DNA of 64,000 bases from Rhodopseudomonas pentothenatexigens (GTDB lineage Bacteria; Pseudomonadota; Alphaproteobacteria; Rhizobiales; Xanthobacteraceae): the NCBI RefSeq assembly GCF_900218015.1, contig NZ_UFQQ01000004.1:1-64000 (forward strand), in the 5' to 3' direction. Below are positions 8,535-16,587 of this stretch, piece after piece; position 1 is the stretch's first letter; every line of letters starts with the position of its first letter. Position numbers and translations under genes: made by a program. Under the pieces are notes generated by a model. That model was given only the letters and a program-made list of their open reading frames with translations, made no database searches and was not told the DNA's origin.

Positions 8535-8566
8535 ACAACAACGCCGCGCGACCGGGGTCGCGCGGC
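8535..8566 (-). terminator. Rho-independent-type terminator after the chemoreceptor gene
   Basis: A perfect 10-base-pair GC stem (8543-8552 with 8557-8566) with a four-base loop. On the minus strand it is followed by GTTGTTGTT, a moderately U-rich tail. It lies 28 bases beyond the chemoreceptor stop codon. Confidence 0.7.
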
Positions 8567-8593
8567 GCAGATCAGTTCGGCGACTGGTTCGGC

Positions 8594-10288
8594 TCAGGCC
8601 GCTCGTACCGTTTCGAGGAACCGAGCGACCTCGTCCCTGAGCTTGTTGCTGTCCTGCGACAGCGATTTCGCCGCCGACAGAACCTGGCCCGAAGCCGTGC
8701 CGGTCTCGGTCGCGCCGCGCTGGACATCGGTGATGTTGGAGGACACCTGCTGGGTTCCGTGCGCCGCCTGCTGCACGTTGCGCGAGATCTCCTGGGTGGC
8801 GGCGCCCTGTTCCTCGACCGCAGACGCGATGGTGGAGGCGATCTCCGACATCCGGCCGATGGTCTGACCGATCTCCTTGATGGCCGACACCGACTGATCG
8901 GTCGCGGCCTGAATGCCGGCGATCTGCTGTCCGATCTCGCCGGTGGCTTTCGCGGTCTGCTCGGCGAGCGCCTTCACTTCGCTGGCCACGACCGCGAAGC
9001 CGCGGCCGGCTTCACCGGCACGGGCGGCCTCGATGGTGGCGTTGAGTGCCAGCAGATTGGTCTGCCCGGCGATGGTGTTGATCAGCTCCACCACGTCGCC
9101 GATTCGAGCTGCGGCGGTCGACAGCATCCCGACGCTGTCGTTGGTCTTGCGGGCCTGATCGACTGCATCGTTCGCAATCCTGGCCGACTCCTGCACCTGC
9201 CGGCTGATCTCGGAGATCGAGGACGACATTTCCTCCGTCGCCGACGCCACCGATTGAACGTTGGCCGAGGCTTGTTCGGATGCCGCCGCCACCGCGGTCG
9301 TCAATTCCTCGGCGTGTCCGGCAGTGGCGGTCAGCGTTCCGGCGGATGCTTCGAGTTCGGTCGACGCCGACGACACCGTCTCGACGATCTGGCCGATCGC
9401 GGCTTCGAACTGACGGGTCGCAGCGTCGACGCGCTGTCCGCGCGCGATCTTGGCTTCGGCCTCGTGCGCCGCGGCTTCGTCGGCGGCCTTCTTGGCGATC
9501 AGGGCTTCCTTGAAGACCTGCAGCGAATCCGCCATGGCGCCGATTTCGGTGCTGACACCGCGATAGGGCACGTCGGCCGAGAGATCGCCCTGTCCCAGCG
9601 CCTGCATCGGCTTGATGATCGAGCCGATGCCGGAGCTGATATCGCGGATCACCATCACGCTGGCGATGACACCGACTGTGATCGCCAGGCCGAGGATCGT
9701 CATCACGATGAAGAACGCCGAGCTGTAGGTCGCGGCGGCCGTGGCACTGGCATCGCTCGCGCCTTTGTTGTTCAGCGCGATGTCCTTCTGCATCACAGCA
9801 TCCATCTGATTTGCGAGCGGATTCAGAGTGCCCGACAGCAGGTTCACGCCCTCGATCGAGATCTGGCCATCGTGGCTCTTGCGTGAAACATCGAGCAATT
9901 TTGGCGCAGCGGCTTTGTATTTGTCCCAGAGCTCGACCCAATCCTGATAGATTTGTCGTTCCTCCGGCGACGAAATCAGCGCCTCATAGGCCTTCTGCTC
10001 GGTCTTGATCTTTTCCTCGATGGTCGCGATCTGCTTCTCCAGCTTGGCCATCGCGTCGTTGTTGGTCTCCAGCAAGTGATCGCGAAGTCTCATCCGGTAG
10101 TAGAGAACATCCGTCCGCATTTCGCCCAGAAGCGTCACCGTCGGCAGCCAGTTGGTGGTGATCTCCGTGGTATTGGCGTTGATCGAACTCAACCTGAGCA
10201 GGCTGACCGCGCCGAGCCCCGACAACGCGATCAGAAGCATCGCGACGAGCGACGTGATTTTGGTTCGGATCGAGATTTTTGACAGCAT
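8594..10288 (-). CDS. Methyl-accepting chemotaxis protein
   Basis: A 564-residue chemoreceptor. Transmembrane helix 1 is near residues 10-32. A four-helix-bundle (4HB_MCP-like) periplasmic sensor covers about 33-185, and helix 2 is near 190-212. HAMP and a methylation/signalling domain fill the rest. The hairpin tip [40 protein letters not shown], the CheA/CheW contact, is intact near residues 405-445. No C-terminal CheR-binding pentapeptide is present (the end is LETVRAA). Start ATG 10288 is chosen because the next residues ([12 protein letters not shown]) are the usual pre-helix sequence; longer in-frame extensions upstream are not credible. No che genes are nearby, so this is an orphan receptor. 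Confidence 0.92.
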   Translation of the reverse strand: MLSKISIRTKITSLVAMLLIALSGLGAVSLLRLSSINANTTEITTNWLPTVTLLGEMRTDVLYYRMRLRDHLLETNNDAMAKLEKQIATIEEKIKTEQKAYEALISSPEERQIYQDWVELWDKYKAAAPKLLDVSRKSHDGQISIEGVNLLSGTLNPLANQMDAVMQKDIALNNKGASDASATAAATYSSAFFIVMTILGLAITVGVIASVMVIRDISSGIGSIIKPMQALGQGDLSADVPYRGVSTEIGAMADSLQVFKEALIAKKAADEAAAHEAEAKIARGQRVDAATRQFEAAIGQIVETVSSASTELEASAGTLTATAGHAEELTTAVAAASEQASANVQSVASATEEMSSSISEISRQVQESARIANDAVDQARKTNDSVGMLSTAAARIGDVVELINTIAGQTNLLALNATIEAARAGEAGRGFAVVASEVKALAEQTAKATGEIGQQIAGIQAATDQSVSAIKEIGQTIGRMSEIASTIASAVEEQGAATQEISRNVQQAAHGTQQVSSNITDVQRGATETGTASGQVLSAAKSLSQDSNKLRDEVARFLETVRAA

Positions 10289-10668
10289 GGCCTGATTTCC
10301 AATTGCCCGAAGGCTTGACGATCTTTGGACGCAAGCGGCTGCCCCCGGCCGGCAAACAATATTGACGGCTGTGGCGTCGACCGATGTCGTCGCGTGCGAA
10401 GAAGCTTTGGATGGGTCTGCTTGTTGCAACGTTAATTCGGAACTCCGTATCAATACGGGGCATGATTGCGGCGGACGCTTCCACCACCGAACAGTCCCAA
10501 GGCCGACCGTGGATGTGACAAAGGCCGGGTCGGCGCTCATGGACGTGAGCCGGAGGCGCAGATCGCACGAACCGGTACTTTTACTGGCTGCGCCAGTTGT
10601 GTAAGTCAGCCAGAGCCAAAGCAGTCTCGACCGTTATGCGAAACGACGTCGTGAAGGGAACGCGGGGA
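10289..10668. other. 380-base intergenic region with a CCGTA/TACGG hairpin
   Basis: Divergent promoter region between the chemoreceptor and the AI-2E-family permease. The only structure I see is CCGTATCAATACGG at 10445-10458, a short perfect hairpin or operator. No credible small gene is present. Confidence 0.4.
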
Positions 10669-11805
10669 ATGCGCGCCTCTGAGAACAGCTTCTTTATTCT
10701 GCTGCTGATCGGGGCGACCGTCCTGTTCGGGTGGATCCTGTGGCCGCTGTACAGCGCGGTGCTGTGGGGCATGGTGATCGCGATCCTGTTCGCGCCGCTG
10801 AACCGTGGCCTCAACCGCGCCTTCGGCTTCCGCCGCAACCTGGCGGCGCTGACCTCGGTGACCATCATCGTGCTGATGGTGCTGCTGCCGCTGTCGCTGC
10901 TCGGCGCGGCATTGGCGCGGGAAGCGGCCGCGACCTACACCAAGATCGAATCCGGGAATCTCGATCTGCTGAACACGCTCCGCGACTTGCTTGCGGCCCG
11001 GCCGGACTGGATCGGCGATCTGCTGAGCCGGTTCGGCGTCGGCAGCCTGGCGGATCTGCAGCAGCGGCTGTCGGCGGTGCTGCTGCGCGGCAGCCAGTAT
11101 CTGGCCGGACAGGCGCTGGACTTCGGCCAGAGCACTTTCGACTTCACCGTCAATCTGTTCGTGATGGTGTATCTGCTGTTCTTCCTGCTGCGGGACGGAG
11201 ACCTGTTGGCCGGGCGCATCCGCCGCGCCACGCCGCTTGGAGTCGATCACCAGACCCAATTGCTCGACAAGTTCACCGTGGTGATCCGCGCCACCGTGAA
11301 GGGCAACATGCTGATCGCCCTGATCCAGGGATCGCTGGGCGGCCTCGCCTTTTATGTGCTCGGGATCAGCGGCGCGCTGATGTGGGCGGTGGTGATGGCG
11401 TTCCTGTCGCTGCTGCCGGCGGTCGGTGCCGGCATCGTCTGGCTGCCGATGGCCCTGTATCTGATCGCCACCGGCTCGATCTGGCAAGGCGTCGGGCTGA
11501 TCGTCTGGGGTGCGCTGGTGATCGGCATGGTCGACAATTTCCTGCGCCCGATCCTGGTCGGCAAGGATACCCGGATGCCGGACTATGTGGTGCTGATCTC
11601 CACCCTGGGCGGCCTGGAAGTGTTCGGGCTGAACGGCTTCGTGATCGGCCCGGTGATCGCCGCGATGTTCATCGCCACCTGGGACATCTATTCGGCGGCG
11701 CGCCAGGATGCGGGGGACACCCCGACGATCGGCTCCGGCGCAGCGGAGGCAGAGTCGGCGGCGCCCCCGGTTCGCAGCGATCGCGGCGCGACGCCGGTCG
11801 CCTAG
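10669..11805 (+). CDS. AI-2E/PerM-family transporter
   Basis: A 378-residue integral membrane protein with about eight helices and the family's central soluble region (about 100-170: YTKIESGNLDLLN...LADLQQRLSAVL). It also has the conserved loop VIRATVKGNMLIALIQGSLGGLAFYVLGI. The C-terminal segment IGMVDNFLRPILVGKDTRMPDYVVLISTLGGLEVFGLNGFVIGPVI is diagnostic. Members include TqsA (AI-2 export) and Na+/H+ antiporters, so substrate cannot be assigned. ATG 10669 is chosen for the AAGGGA site nine bases upstream; ATG 10636 is an alternative. It converges on chrR with one base between stop codons. Confidence 0.88.
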   Translation: MRASENSFFILLLIGATVLFGWILWPLYSAVLWGMVIAILFAPLNRGLNRAFGFRRNLAALTSVTIIVLMVLLPLSLLGAALAREAAATYTKIESGNLDLLNTLRDLLAARPDWIGDLLSRFGVGSLADLQQRLSAVLLRGSQYLAGQALDFGQSTFDFTVNLFVMVYLLFFLLRDGDLLAGRIRRATPLGVDHQTQLLDKFTVVIRATVKGNMLIALIQGSLGGLAFYVLGISGALMWAVVMAFLSLLPAVGAGIVWLPMALYLIATGSIWQGVGLIVWGALVIGMVDNFLRPILVGKDTRMPDYVVLISTLGGLEVFGLNGFVIGPVIAAMFIATWDIYSAARQDAGDTPTIGSGAAEAESAAPPVRSDRGATPVA

Positions 11806-11806
11806 T

Positions 11807-12469
11807 CTAGATCCCGAACCAGGGCTGCAGCAGCCTGGCGAACCGGCCCTTGAACCGCAACGGCGCGTCTGTGACGGCGAGGCAGATGCAGTCACCGTCC
11901 AGGCCGGCGCGGGGCTGGTGTTCGGTGTCCTCGTCGGTCTCGGCGACGTCGCCCCGTGTCATCGACAGATGGCGGTCGTGCAGCGATCCGTGCAGCACCA
12001 AGGTCAGCTCGCGCCCGGAATGGCCGTGCTCCGGCACCTGCGTCCCGGCCTCGAACCGCAGCATCCGGGCGCGCGGCCGGCATCCTGGAATGTCGATGAC
12101 GATCTGTTGCACCCGCGGTGCCAGCCGGCTCCAGCGCAGGCCGGAGAGATCAGTGCCCAGATAGCTGCGCAGCGGTTCGGGGATCGCCATATCGGAGCGT
12201 GGCCGCAGCGCCGTTGCGGGTGGCGCCGATGGCGTCGCCGGTCCGCCCTGGGTCCGCGCCAGCACGCTCTGCCACAGGTCCGGCGTCACCTCCGCCGCCG
12301 GCAGCGCATCGAGCATTTCGCCGCCGAGCGCATCGGCGGCGGCGGCGCGGGTGCGGCAGTGCGGGCACAGCGCCAGATGGGTGGCGACCAGCAGGCTCGA
12401 GGCTTCGTCCAGCGTGCCGGCGGCGTAGCTCAGCAGCAGATCGTCGCTGATGTGATGGCGGACCGTCAT
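11807..12469 (-). CDS. chrR: ChrR-type zinc anti-sigma factor with cupin domain
   Basis: A 220-residue anti-sigma factor. The N-terminal zinc domain has H6, H31, C35 and C38 at exactly the positions of the zinc ligands in Rhodobacter sphaeroides ChrR (motif HLALCPHC). The C-terminal cupin (about residues 110-205) carries H148-x-H150-x3-E154 and a later histidine, the second metal site. In Rhodobacter, ChrR holds RpoE inactive until singlet oxygen or organic peroxide triggers release through the cupin domain. Its start overlaps the sigma-factor stop (ATGA), so the two are co-translated. Confidence 0.93.
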   Translation of the reverse strand: MTVRHHISDDLLLSYAAGTLDEASSLLVATHLALCPHCRTRAAAADALGGEMLDALPAAEVTPDLWQSVLARTQGGPATPSAPPATALRPRSDMAIPEPLRSYLGTDLSGLRWSRLAPRVQQIVIDIPGCRPRARMLRFEAGTQVPEHGHSGRELTLVLHGSLHDRHLSMTRGDVAETDEDTEHQPRAGLDGDCICLAVTDAPLRFKGRFARLLQPWFGI

Positions 12470-13053
12470 CGCAGGTCTCCCGCCGGCAGGTTCAGCGCTG
12501 CCCGCAGCTTGCCGAAGGCGAGCCGGATCCGCGACTTCACGGTGCCGACCGGCAGACCGAGCTGCTCGGCGATCGCGCTGTGCGATTGGTCTTCGTAGAA
12601 CGACAGCATCAACACACTCTTCTCGTTGAACGACAGCGTTTCCATCACGTCGCGCACGCGCTGCTCGGTCTCGGTGCGCTCCAGCCGGCGGTCGGGCGGC
12701 TCCTCGTCGTCGGGTACGAACGCCGGATCGTTGGGGTCGAAGCTCGGCCGCTTGGCCTGCCGCAGCCGGTCGATGCTGAGGTTGCGCGCGATGGTGAAGA
12801 TCCAGGTCGAGGCCGACGCTCGCGCCGGATCGAATTGCGCGGCGCTGCGCCAGACCGCCACCAGCGTCTCCTGGGTGATCTCTTCGGCCAGTGCCGGATC
12901 GCCGCCGCGCCGCGCGAAGTACGATTTCAGGCGCGGCGCGAAGTGGCGAAACAGCGTCTCGAACGCGGCACGGTCCTGCACGGCCGCGATGCGGACGATA
13001 CAGTCCGCCATCTCCGCCGATGACGGGCGTGGACCGTCGCGCAATTGATCCAT
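12466..13053 (-). CDS. rpoE: RpoE-type ECF sigma factor (ECF11, ChrR partner)
   Basis: A 195-residue ECF sigma factor. Region 2 (about 25-95) includes FARRGGDPALAEEITQETLVAVWRSAAQFDP and the -10 recognition helix region STWIFTIARNLSIDRLRQ. Region 4 (about 130-185) includes VLMLSFYEDQSHSAIAEQLGLPVGTVKSRIRLAFGKLRAAL. It should direct RNA polymerase to TGATCC-type promoters in response to singlet oxygen, as in R. sphaeroides, with chrR downstream as its antagonist. ATG 13053 has GGAG eight bases upstream. A matching promoter-like element is found at 13274-13303, implying autoregulation. Confidence 0.93.
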   Translation of the reverse strand: MDQLRDGPRPSSAEMADCIVRIAAVQDRAAFETLFRHFAPRLKSYFARRGGDPALAEEITQETLVAVWRSAAQFDPARASASTWIFTIARNLSIDRLRQAKRPSFDPNDPAFVPDDEEPPDRRLERTETEQRVRDVMETLSFNEKSVLMLSFYEDQSHSAIAEQLGLPVGTVKSRIRLAFGKLRAALNLPAGDLR

Positions 13054-13273
13054 GACGACCGCTCCGTTGCCGGGCGCGCACCGATCCGCAACACCGCCGT
13101 GAGGTGCACGCTCTGAACGCTGCAGCCTAACGCGGGACGCGGCGATACGGAGCGCGCCATGTGTCGCGCTCACATGCTCGCGAGTAGTAATCAGGTAGTC
13201 GCACGCGACGGGCGACTCTGGTGTGCGGAGAATCATGTGCAGCGAGAGCGCGATCGGATCGATTGCATTTGCT

Positions 13274-13303
13274 CTGATACGAACCAGACGTTCGTTTGGA
13301 TCA
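13274..13303 (-). promoter_or_regulatory. Candidate RpoE-dependent autoregulatory promoter of rpoE-chrR
   Basis: TGATCC at 13303-13298, an 18-base spacer, then TATCAG at 13279-13274, reading toward rpoE. The -35 matches the reported R. sphaeroides RpoE consensus (TGATCC with TAAGA-like -10); the -10 is imperfect. It would leave a leader of about 215 bases. The stretch 13054-13270 holds no gene that I can support. Confidence 0.5.
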
Positions 13304-13383
13304 CCGCATCCGACAAAAAATCGCATGCGGCAACCGAGCGCATCGGCCGCGCCGGGGCTCACGTGGCTGTGAGGGCGAGACAG

Positions 13384-13413
13384 TGATCCGTCGGCGCCGC
13401 CGTTTCGTAAACA
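13384..13413 (+). promoter_or_regulatory. Candidate RpoE-dependent promoter of the 33-codon gene
   Basis: TGATCC at 13384-13389, an 18-base spacer, then TAAACA at 13408-13413, reading rightward. Transcription would begin near 13420, a short distance before the ribosome site GGGAGG (13431-13436) of the small gene. Spacer length equals that of the divergent element at 13274-13303. Confidence 0.58.
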
Positions 13414-13443
13414 GCGTGCTAACAGCCAACGGGAGGTTTGGTC

Positions 13444-13545
13444 ATGTCGATGTTTCGGAAAATGAACGGGATGGAAGCCGCGGTGGTTGGCGGTGTGCTG
13501 CTGATGACGCTGGCGCCGCTGGTGCCCTACGCGCTGCTCGGCTGA
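13444..13545 (+). CDS. 33-residue single-span membrane peptide, putative RpoE target
   Basis: A tiny gene with a textbook ribosome site (GGGAGG, seven bases before ATG). The product has a basic, methionine-rich amino end (MSMFRKMNGME) followed by a hydrophobic stretch, residues 12-32, long enough to cross the membrane once. It stops at TGA 13543-13545 and is followed by a strong hairpin. An RpoE-like promoter lies just upstream and the rpoE-chrR operon is divergently placed next door. I know of no named family; a membrane stress peptide is an inference from position and composition. Confidence 0.62.
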   Translation: MSMFRKMNGMEAAVVGGVLLMTLAPLVPYALLG

Positions 13546-13591
13546 TCTTCGGCGAAGCAAGCTGACAGTTCGAGCGAACCCGGCCTTTGTT

Positions 13592-13624
13592 GGTGGGCCT
13601 GCCGGCGATGCCCGCAGGCCCACC
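13592..13624. terminator. Hairpin between convergent small-peptide and methyltransferase genes
   Basis: A perfect 11-base-pair stem (GGTGGGCCTGC at 13592-13602 with GCAGGCCCACC at 13614-13624) and an 11-base loop. It lies between two convergent genes, 47 bases after one stop and 23 after the other. No clear T-run on either side, so it may work in both directions or simply protect the 3' ends. Confidence 0.6.
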
Positions 13625-13646
13625 TCGCGCGGATCGTTCTCGGCAA

Positions 13647-14255
13647 TCAGTGTCCGCGCCGAAACGTCACAAATTGAAAGCGCTGCTCGGCGCCCCACGG
13701 CGTTGCATGAATCTCGCGGCGACTGTCGATCAGTTCGAATTCCGGGCCGAACTCACGTTGCAGGCCGTCGGCATCGTAGCGCATCACCTTCAGGCCGCTG
13801 CAACGCTCCGGACCATCGGACGCGAAGGTGCCGATGATCGCATAGCCACCCCGTGCCACCGCACGCGTCAGTCGCTCGCGGTATGACACGCGATCCGAAT
13901 CAGCGGTGAGAAAATGAAATGCGGCGCGGTCGTGCCACAGCGCGTAAGATCGTTTCGGCTGCCACTCGGTAATGTCCGCCACGATCCAATCGACTGCCGC
14001 GGCGCGTTCGCCGAGACGTTTCCGGGTCGCCGTGAGCGCTGCCGCCGACAGGTCGAGCACCGTCAGGTCGCGGTGGCCGCGGTCGAACAGGTGATCGACC
14101 AGCCGTGACGCGCCGCCGCCGACATCGATGATCGCCGCCTCCGGCGCCAGTTCCAGATCTGCGATCAGCTCCAGCGAGATCGTCGGCGTATCCTGAAACC
14201 AGGATACGTCCTGCTCGTTCTTGGTGGCATAAACGGTCTGCCAGTGATCGGTCAT
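13647..14255 (-). CDS. Class I SAM-dependent methyltransferase
   Basis: A 202-residue methyltransferase. Motif I IIDVGGGASRLVDHL (about residues 42-56) binds S-adenosylmethionine, and DLTVLDLSAAAL supplies the acidic residue for the ribose. The segment YALWHDRAAFHFL (about 112-124) is the motif IV/V region seen in small thiopurine- or tellurite-resistance-like methyltransferases. The N-terminal HWQTVYATKNEQDVSWFQD is common to this group. Start ATG 14255 has a GGAGGG site and overlaps the stop of the upstream LysR gene by the ATGA arrangement. Substrate is not known. Confidence 0.85.
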   Translation of the reverse strand: MTDHWQTVYATKNEQDVSWFQDTPTISLELIADLELAPEAAIIDVGGGASRLVDHLFDRGHRDLTVLDLSAAALTATRKRLGERAAAVDWIVADITEWQPKRSYALWHDRAAFHFLTADSDRVSYRERLTRAVARGGYAIIGTFASDGPERCSGLKVMRYDADGLQREFGPEFELIDSRREIHATPWGAEQRFQFVTFRRGH

Positions 14256-15136
14256 CTGCCCTCCTTGCCGGCGAGTGTCTGGACCAGCGCGATGAACTGA
14301 CGCGCCAACGGGTTGTTGTCGCCGGTCGTCAGCGCGTGGACATCGGCTGAAATCGGCGGGCCGGCGATTGGCCGATACGCGACGTCGGGATGCGCCAGCC
14401 TGCTGACGAATTCCGGGATGATGGCGATGCCGAGACCTGCGGCAACCAGGCTCGTCAATGACGCCGACTCGATCGCCTGATGGGTGACGCGCGGCGCGTA
14501 GCCCGCTTCGAAGCAGCACTGCCACAGATATTTTGCAAACAGCGAGTCCTCGAGCCGCAGGAACACGAAGCTCTCGTCCCGGAGATCCGCCAGCGTCACC
14601 TTCCTGGCCGATAGGGCGTGGCCCTTCGGCAGCACCAGCCGGACCGATTCCCGCCACGCCAGTTCGCTGGTGATCTCCGCATCCTGCGGCGGACAGCGCA
14701 GGAAGCTCACATCGGTCTGGCCGGATTTCAACGCCGTGACCTGCCGGTCGGGCGACATCTCGTGGATGCGGAGATCGACGTTCGGGTAGTTGAGCGCAAA
14801 CTGCTGGATCGCCCGTCCCAGCGGGCCGGTGAGCACTGATCCGGTCAGTCCGACATTGAGAATGCCGGCGGTGCCGGCACCGATCGAGCGGGCGCGCTGC
14901 ACGGCGGTTTCGGCCCGCTCCAGAATCGCGAGCGCCTGCTTCAGAAAATCCTCGCCGGCGCGGGTCAGCGCGACGCGGCGCGTGGTCCGCTCGAACAGCG
15001 GGGTGCCGATCTCGGCCTCCAGATCCCTGATCTGCTGGCTGAGCGGCGGCTGGGCGACGCCGAGGCTGTCGGCAGCCGCGGTGAAATTCAGGTGCCGCGC
15101 CACGGCGGCGAAATAGCGAAGATGGCGGATTTCCAT
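14252..15136 (-). CDS. LysR-family transcriptional regulator
   Basis: A 294-residue LysR regulator. The N-terminal winged helix is classical (MEIRHLRYFAAVARHLNFTAAADSLGVAQPPLSQQIRDLEAEIGTPLFERTTRRVALTRAG, residues 1-61). A periplasmic-binding-protein-like effector domain follows (about 90-290). It is divergent from the symporter-allE-allA genes across a 104-base region with nested dyads, so it probably controls that operon. It is translationally coupled to the methyltransferase gene downstream. The start at 15136 is set by family alignment; an in-frame start nine codons earlier is unlikely. Confidence 0.92.
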   Translation of the reverse strand: MEIRHLRYFAAVARHLNFTAAADSLGVAQPPLSQQIRDLEAEIGTPLFERTTRRVALTRAGEDFLKQALAILERAETAVQRARSIGAGTAGILNVGLTGSVLTGPLGRAIQQFALNYPNVDLRIHEMSPDRQVTALKSGQTDVSFLRCPPQDAEITSELAWRESVRLVLPKGHALSARKVTLADLRDESFVFLRLEDSLFAKYLWQCCFEAGYAPRVTHQAIESASLTSLVAAGLGIAIIPEFVSRLAHPDVAYRPIAGPPISADVHALTTGDNNPLARQFIALVQTLAGKEGR

Positions 15137-15149
15137 GGCCAAATAATAT

Positions 15150-15186
15150 GTCAAACGTCTCAATCGAGACAGATGAAATATTTGAC
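15150..15186. promoter_or_regulatory. Nested inverted repeats, probable LysR operator
   Basis: Between the divergent LysR and symporter genes, GTCAAA (15150-15155) pairs with TTTGAC (15181-15186). Inside lies a second perfect dyad, GTCTC-AATC-GAGAC (15157-15170). Such nested, AT-flanked dyads about 50-90 bases before the target start codon are typical LysR binding regions. The effector is unknown. Confidence 0.6.
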
Positions 15187-15240
15187 GTCTAGAAACTCAG
15201 CAGTGATTGTTTCGCAGGCTCCAGATCCGGGAACATTCCG

Positions 15241-16548
15241 ATGAAGCGGTTTTTCGCGTCGCTGTTTGGGCAGGTGGTCACCGCCCTCGTGCTTGGTGTG
15301 GTCGTCGGAGTGCTGTGGCCTGAGGTCGGGGTCGCGCTGAAGCCGCTCGGCGACCTGTTCATCAAGCTGATCAAGTTCGCGATCGCCCCGCTGGTGTTCG
15401 GCGTCGTGGTCAACGGCATCGTCGGCGCCGGCGACCTGAGGAAGGTGGGACGGGTCGGGCTGAAATCGCTGATCTACTTCGAAGCGGTGACGACGCTCGC
15501 GCTCGCGCTCGGCATCGTGCTGGCCTATGTGTTCCAGCCCGGGGCCGGCATGAATGTCGATACGGCGACGCTCGATGGTTCGGCGCTCGCCGGCTACAGC
15601 AGCCACGTCAAGGAAGTCACCGGCTTCACCGACTTCATCATGCGGCTGGTGCCGACCACCTTCGTCGACGCCTTCGCCAAGGGTGATGTGCTGCAGGTGC
15701 TGATCATCGCGATCCTGTTCGGCGCCGGCCTGTCGCTGCTCGGCGAGCGCGGCAAGCCGCTGGCCGACAGCATCGAGCGCATCACCGAAGTGCTGTTCAA
15801 GATCATCGGCATCATCGTCAAGCTGGCGCCGCTCGGCGTGCTCGGCGCGGTGTCGTTCACGGTCGCCAAATACGGCATCGGCTCGCTCAAGCAGCTCGGC
15901 CTGCTGGTCGGGCTGTTCTATGCCGGCGTCGCGCTGTTCGTATTCGTCATCCTCGGCGGCATCATGCGGCTCGCGGGCTTCAGCCTGTTCAAGCTGCTGG
16001 CCTACTTGCGCGAAGAACTGACGGTGGTGGCCGGCACCGCGTCCTCGGACAGCGTGCTGCCGCAGGTGATGCGCAAGCTGGAGCGGCTCGGCATCAAGGA
16101 CTCCACCGTCGGGCTGGTGATCCCGACCGGTTATTCGTTCAATCTCGACGCGTTCTCGCTGTATCTGACGCTGGCGACGGTGTTCATCGCCCAGGCCACC
16201 AACACGCCGCTGTCGTTCGGCCATCTGCTGGTGATCCTCGGCATCGCGCTGCTGACCTCGAAAGGCGCCCACGGCGTCCCCGGCTCGGCAATCGTGGTGC
16301 TGGCCGCGACGCTGTCGGCGGTGCCGGATATCCCGCTGATCGGCCTGGTGCTGGTGCTGTCGGTCGACTGGTTCGTCGGCATCGCCCGTGCGCTCGGCAA
16401 TCTGGTCGGCAACTGCGTGGCGACCGTGGTGATCGCCGCATGGGAAGGCGATATCGACCGCGCCCAAGCCAAGCGCGTGCTGAACGGCGAGGTCACCACC
16501 GACACTGCGGCGATCCTGGATGCGCCGGTCGCGGAAGCCTCCGCCTGA
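15241..16548 (+). CDS. Dicarboxylate/amino-acid:cation symporter (DctA/GltP family)
   Basis: A 435-residue DAACS-family symporter with about eight helices plus re-entrant hairpins. Landmarks include KLIKFAIAPLVFGVVVNGIVG near residue 40. The serine-rich hairpin tip TVVAGTASSDSVLPQVMRKLE sits near 260, VGLVIPTGYSFNLDAFSLYLTLATVFIAQATN near 288, and LTSKGAHGVPGSAIVVLAATL near 340. It would bring a dicarboxylate-like anion across the inner membrane with protons or sodium. The next gene, allE, begins 39 bases later, suggesting its substrate is a ureide-pathway acid rather than only C4-dicarboxylates; that is inference. Confidence 0.9.
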   Translation: MKRFFASLFGQVVTALVLGVVVGVLWPEVGVALKPLGDLFIKLIKFAIAPLVFGVVVNGIVGAGDLRKVGRVGLKSLIYFEAVTTLALALGIVLAYVFQPGAGMNVDTATLDGSALAGYSSHVKEVTGFTDFIMRLVPTTFVDAFAKGDVLQVLIIAILFGAGLSLLGERGKPLADSIERITEVLFKIIGIIVKLAPLGVLGAVSFTVAKYGIGSLKQLGLLVGLFYAGVALFVFVILGGIMRLAGFSLFKLLAYLREELTVVAGTASSDSVLPQVMRKLERLGIKDSTVGLVIPTGYSFNLDAFSLYLTLATVFIAQATNTPLSFGHLLVILGIALLTSKGAHGVPGSAIVVLAATLSAVPDIPLIGLVLVLSVDWFVGIARALGNLVGNCVATVVIAAWEGDIDRAQAKRVLNGEVTTDTAAILDAPVAEASA

Positions 16549-16587
16549 CGGCGGGGCTTGCCGACAAGAAACCATGGGAGAGGCCCG

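Noticed and set aside
7406-9886. 826-codon open frame on the plus strand
   Set aside because: It lies opposite the esterase and chemoreceptor genes, its translation is rich in R, H, G and D and has no domain, and it has no ribosome site. GC-rich antisense shadow.
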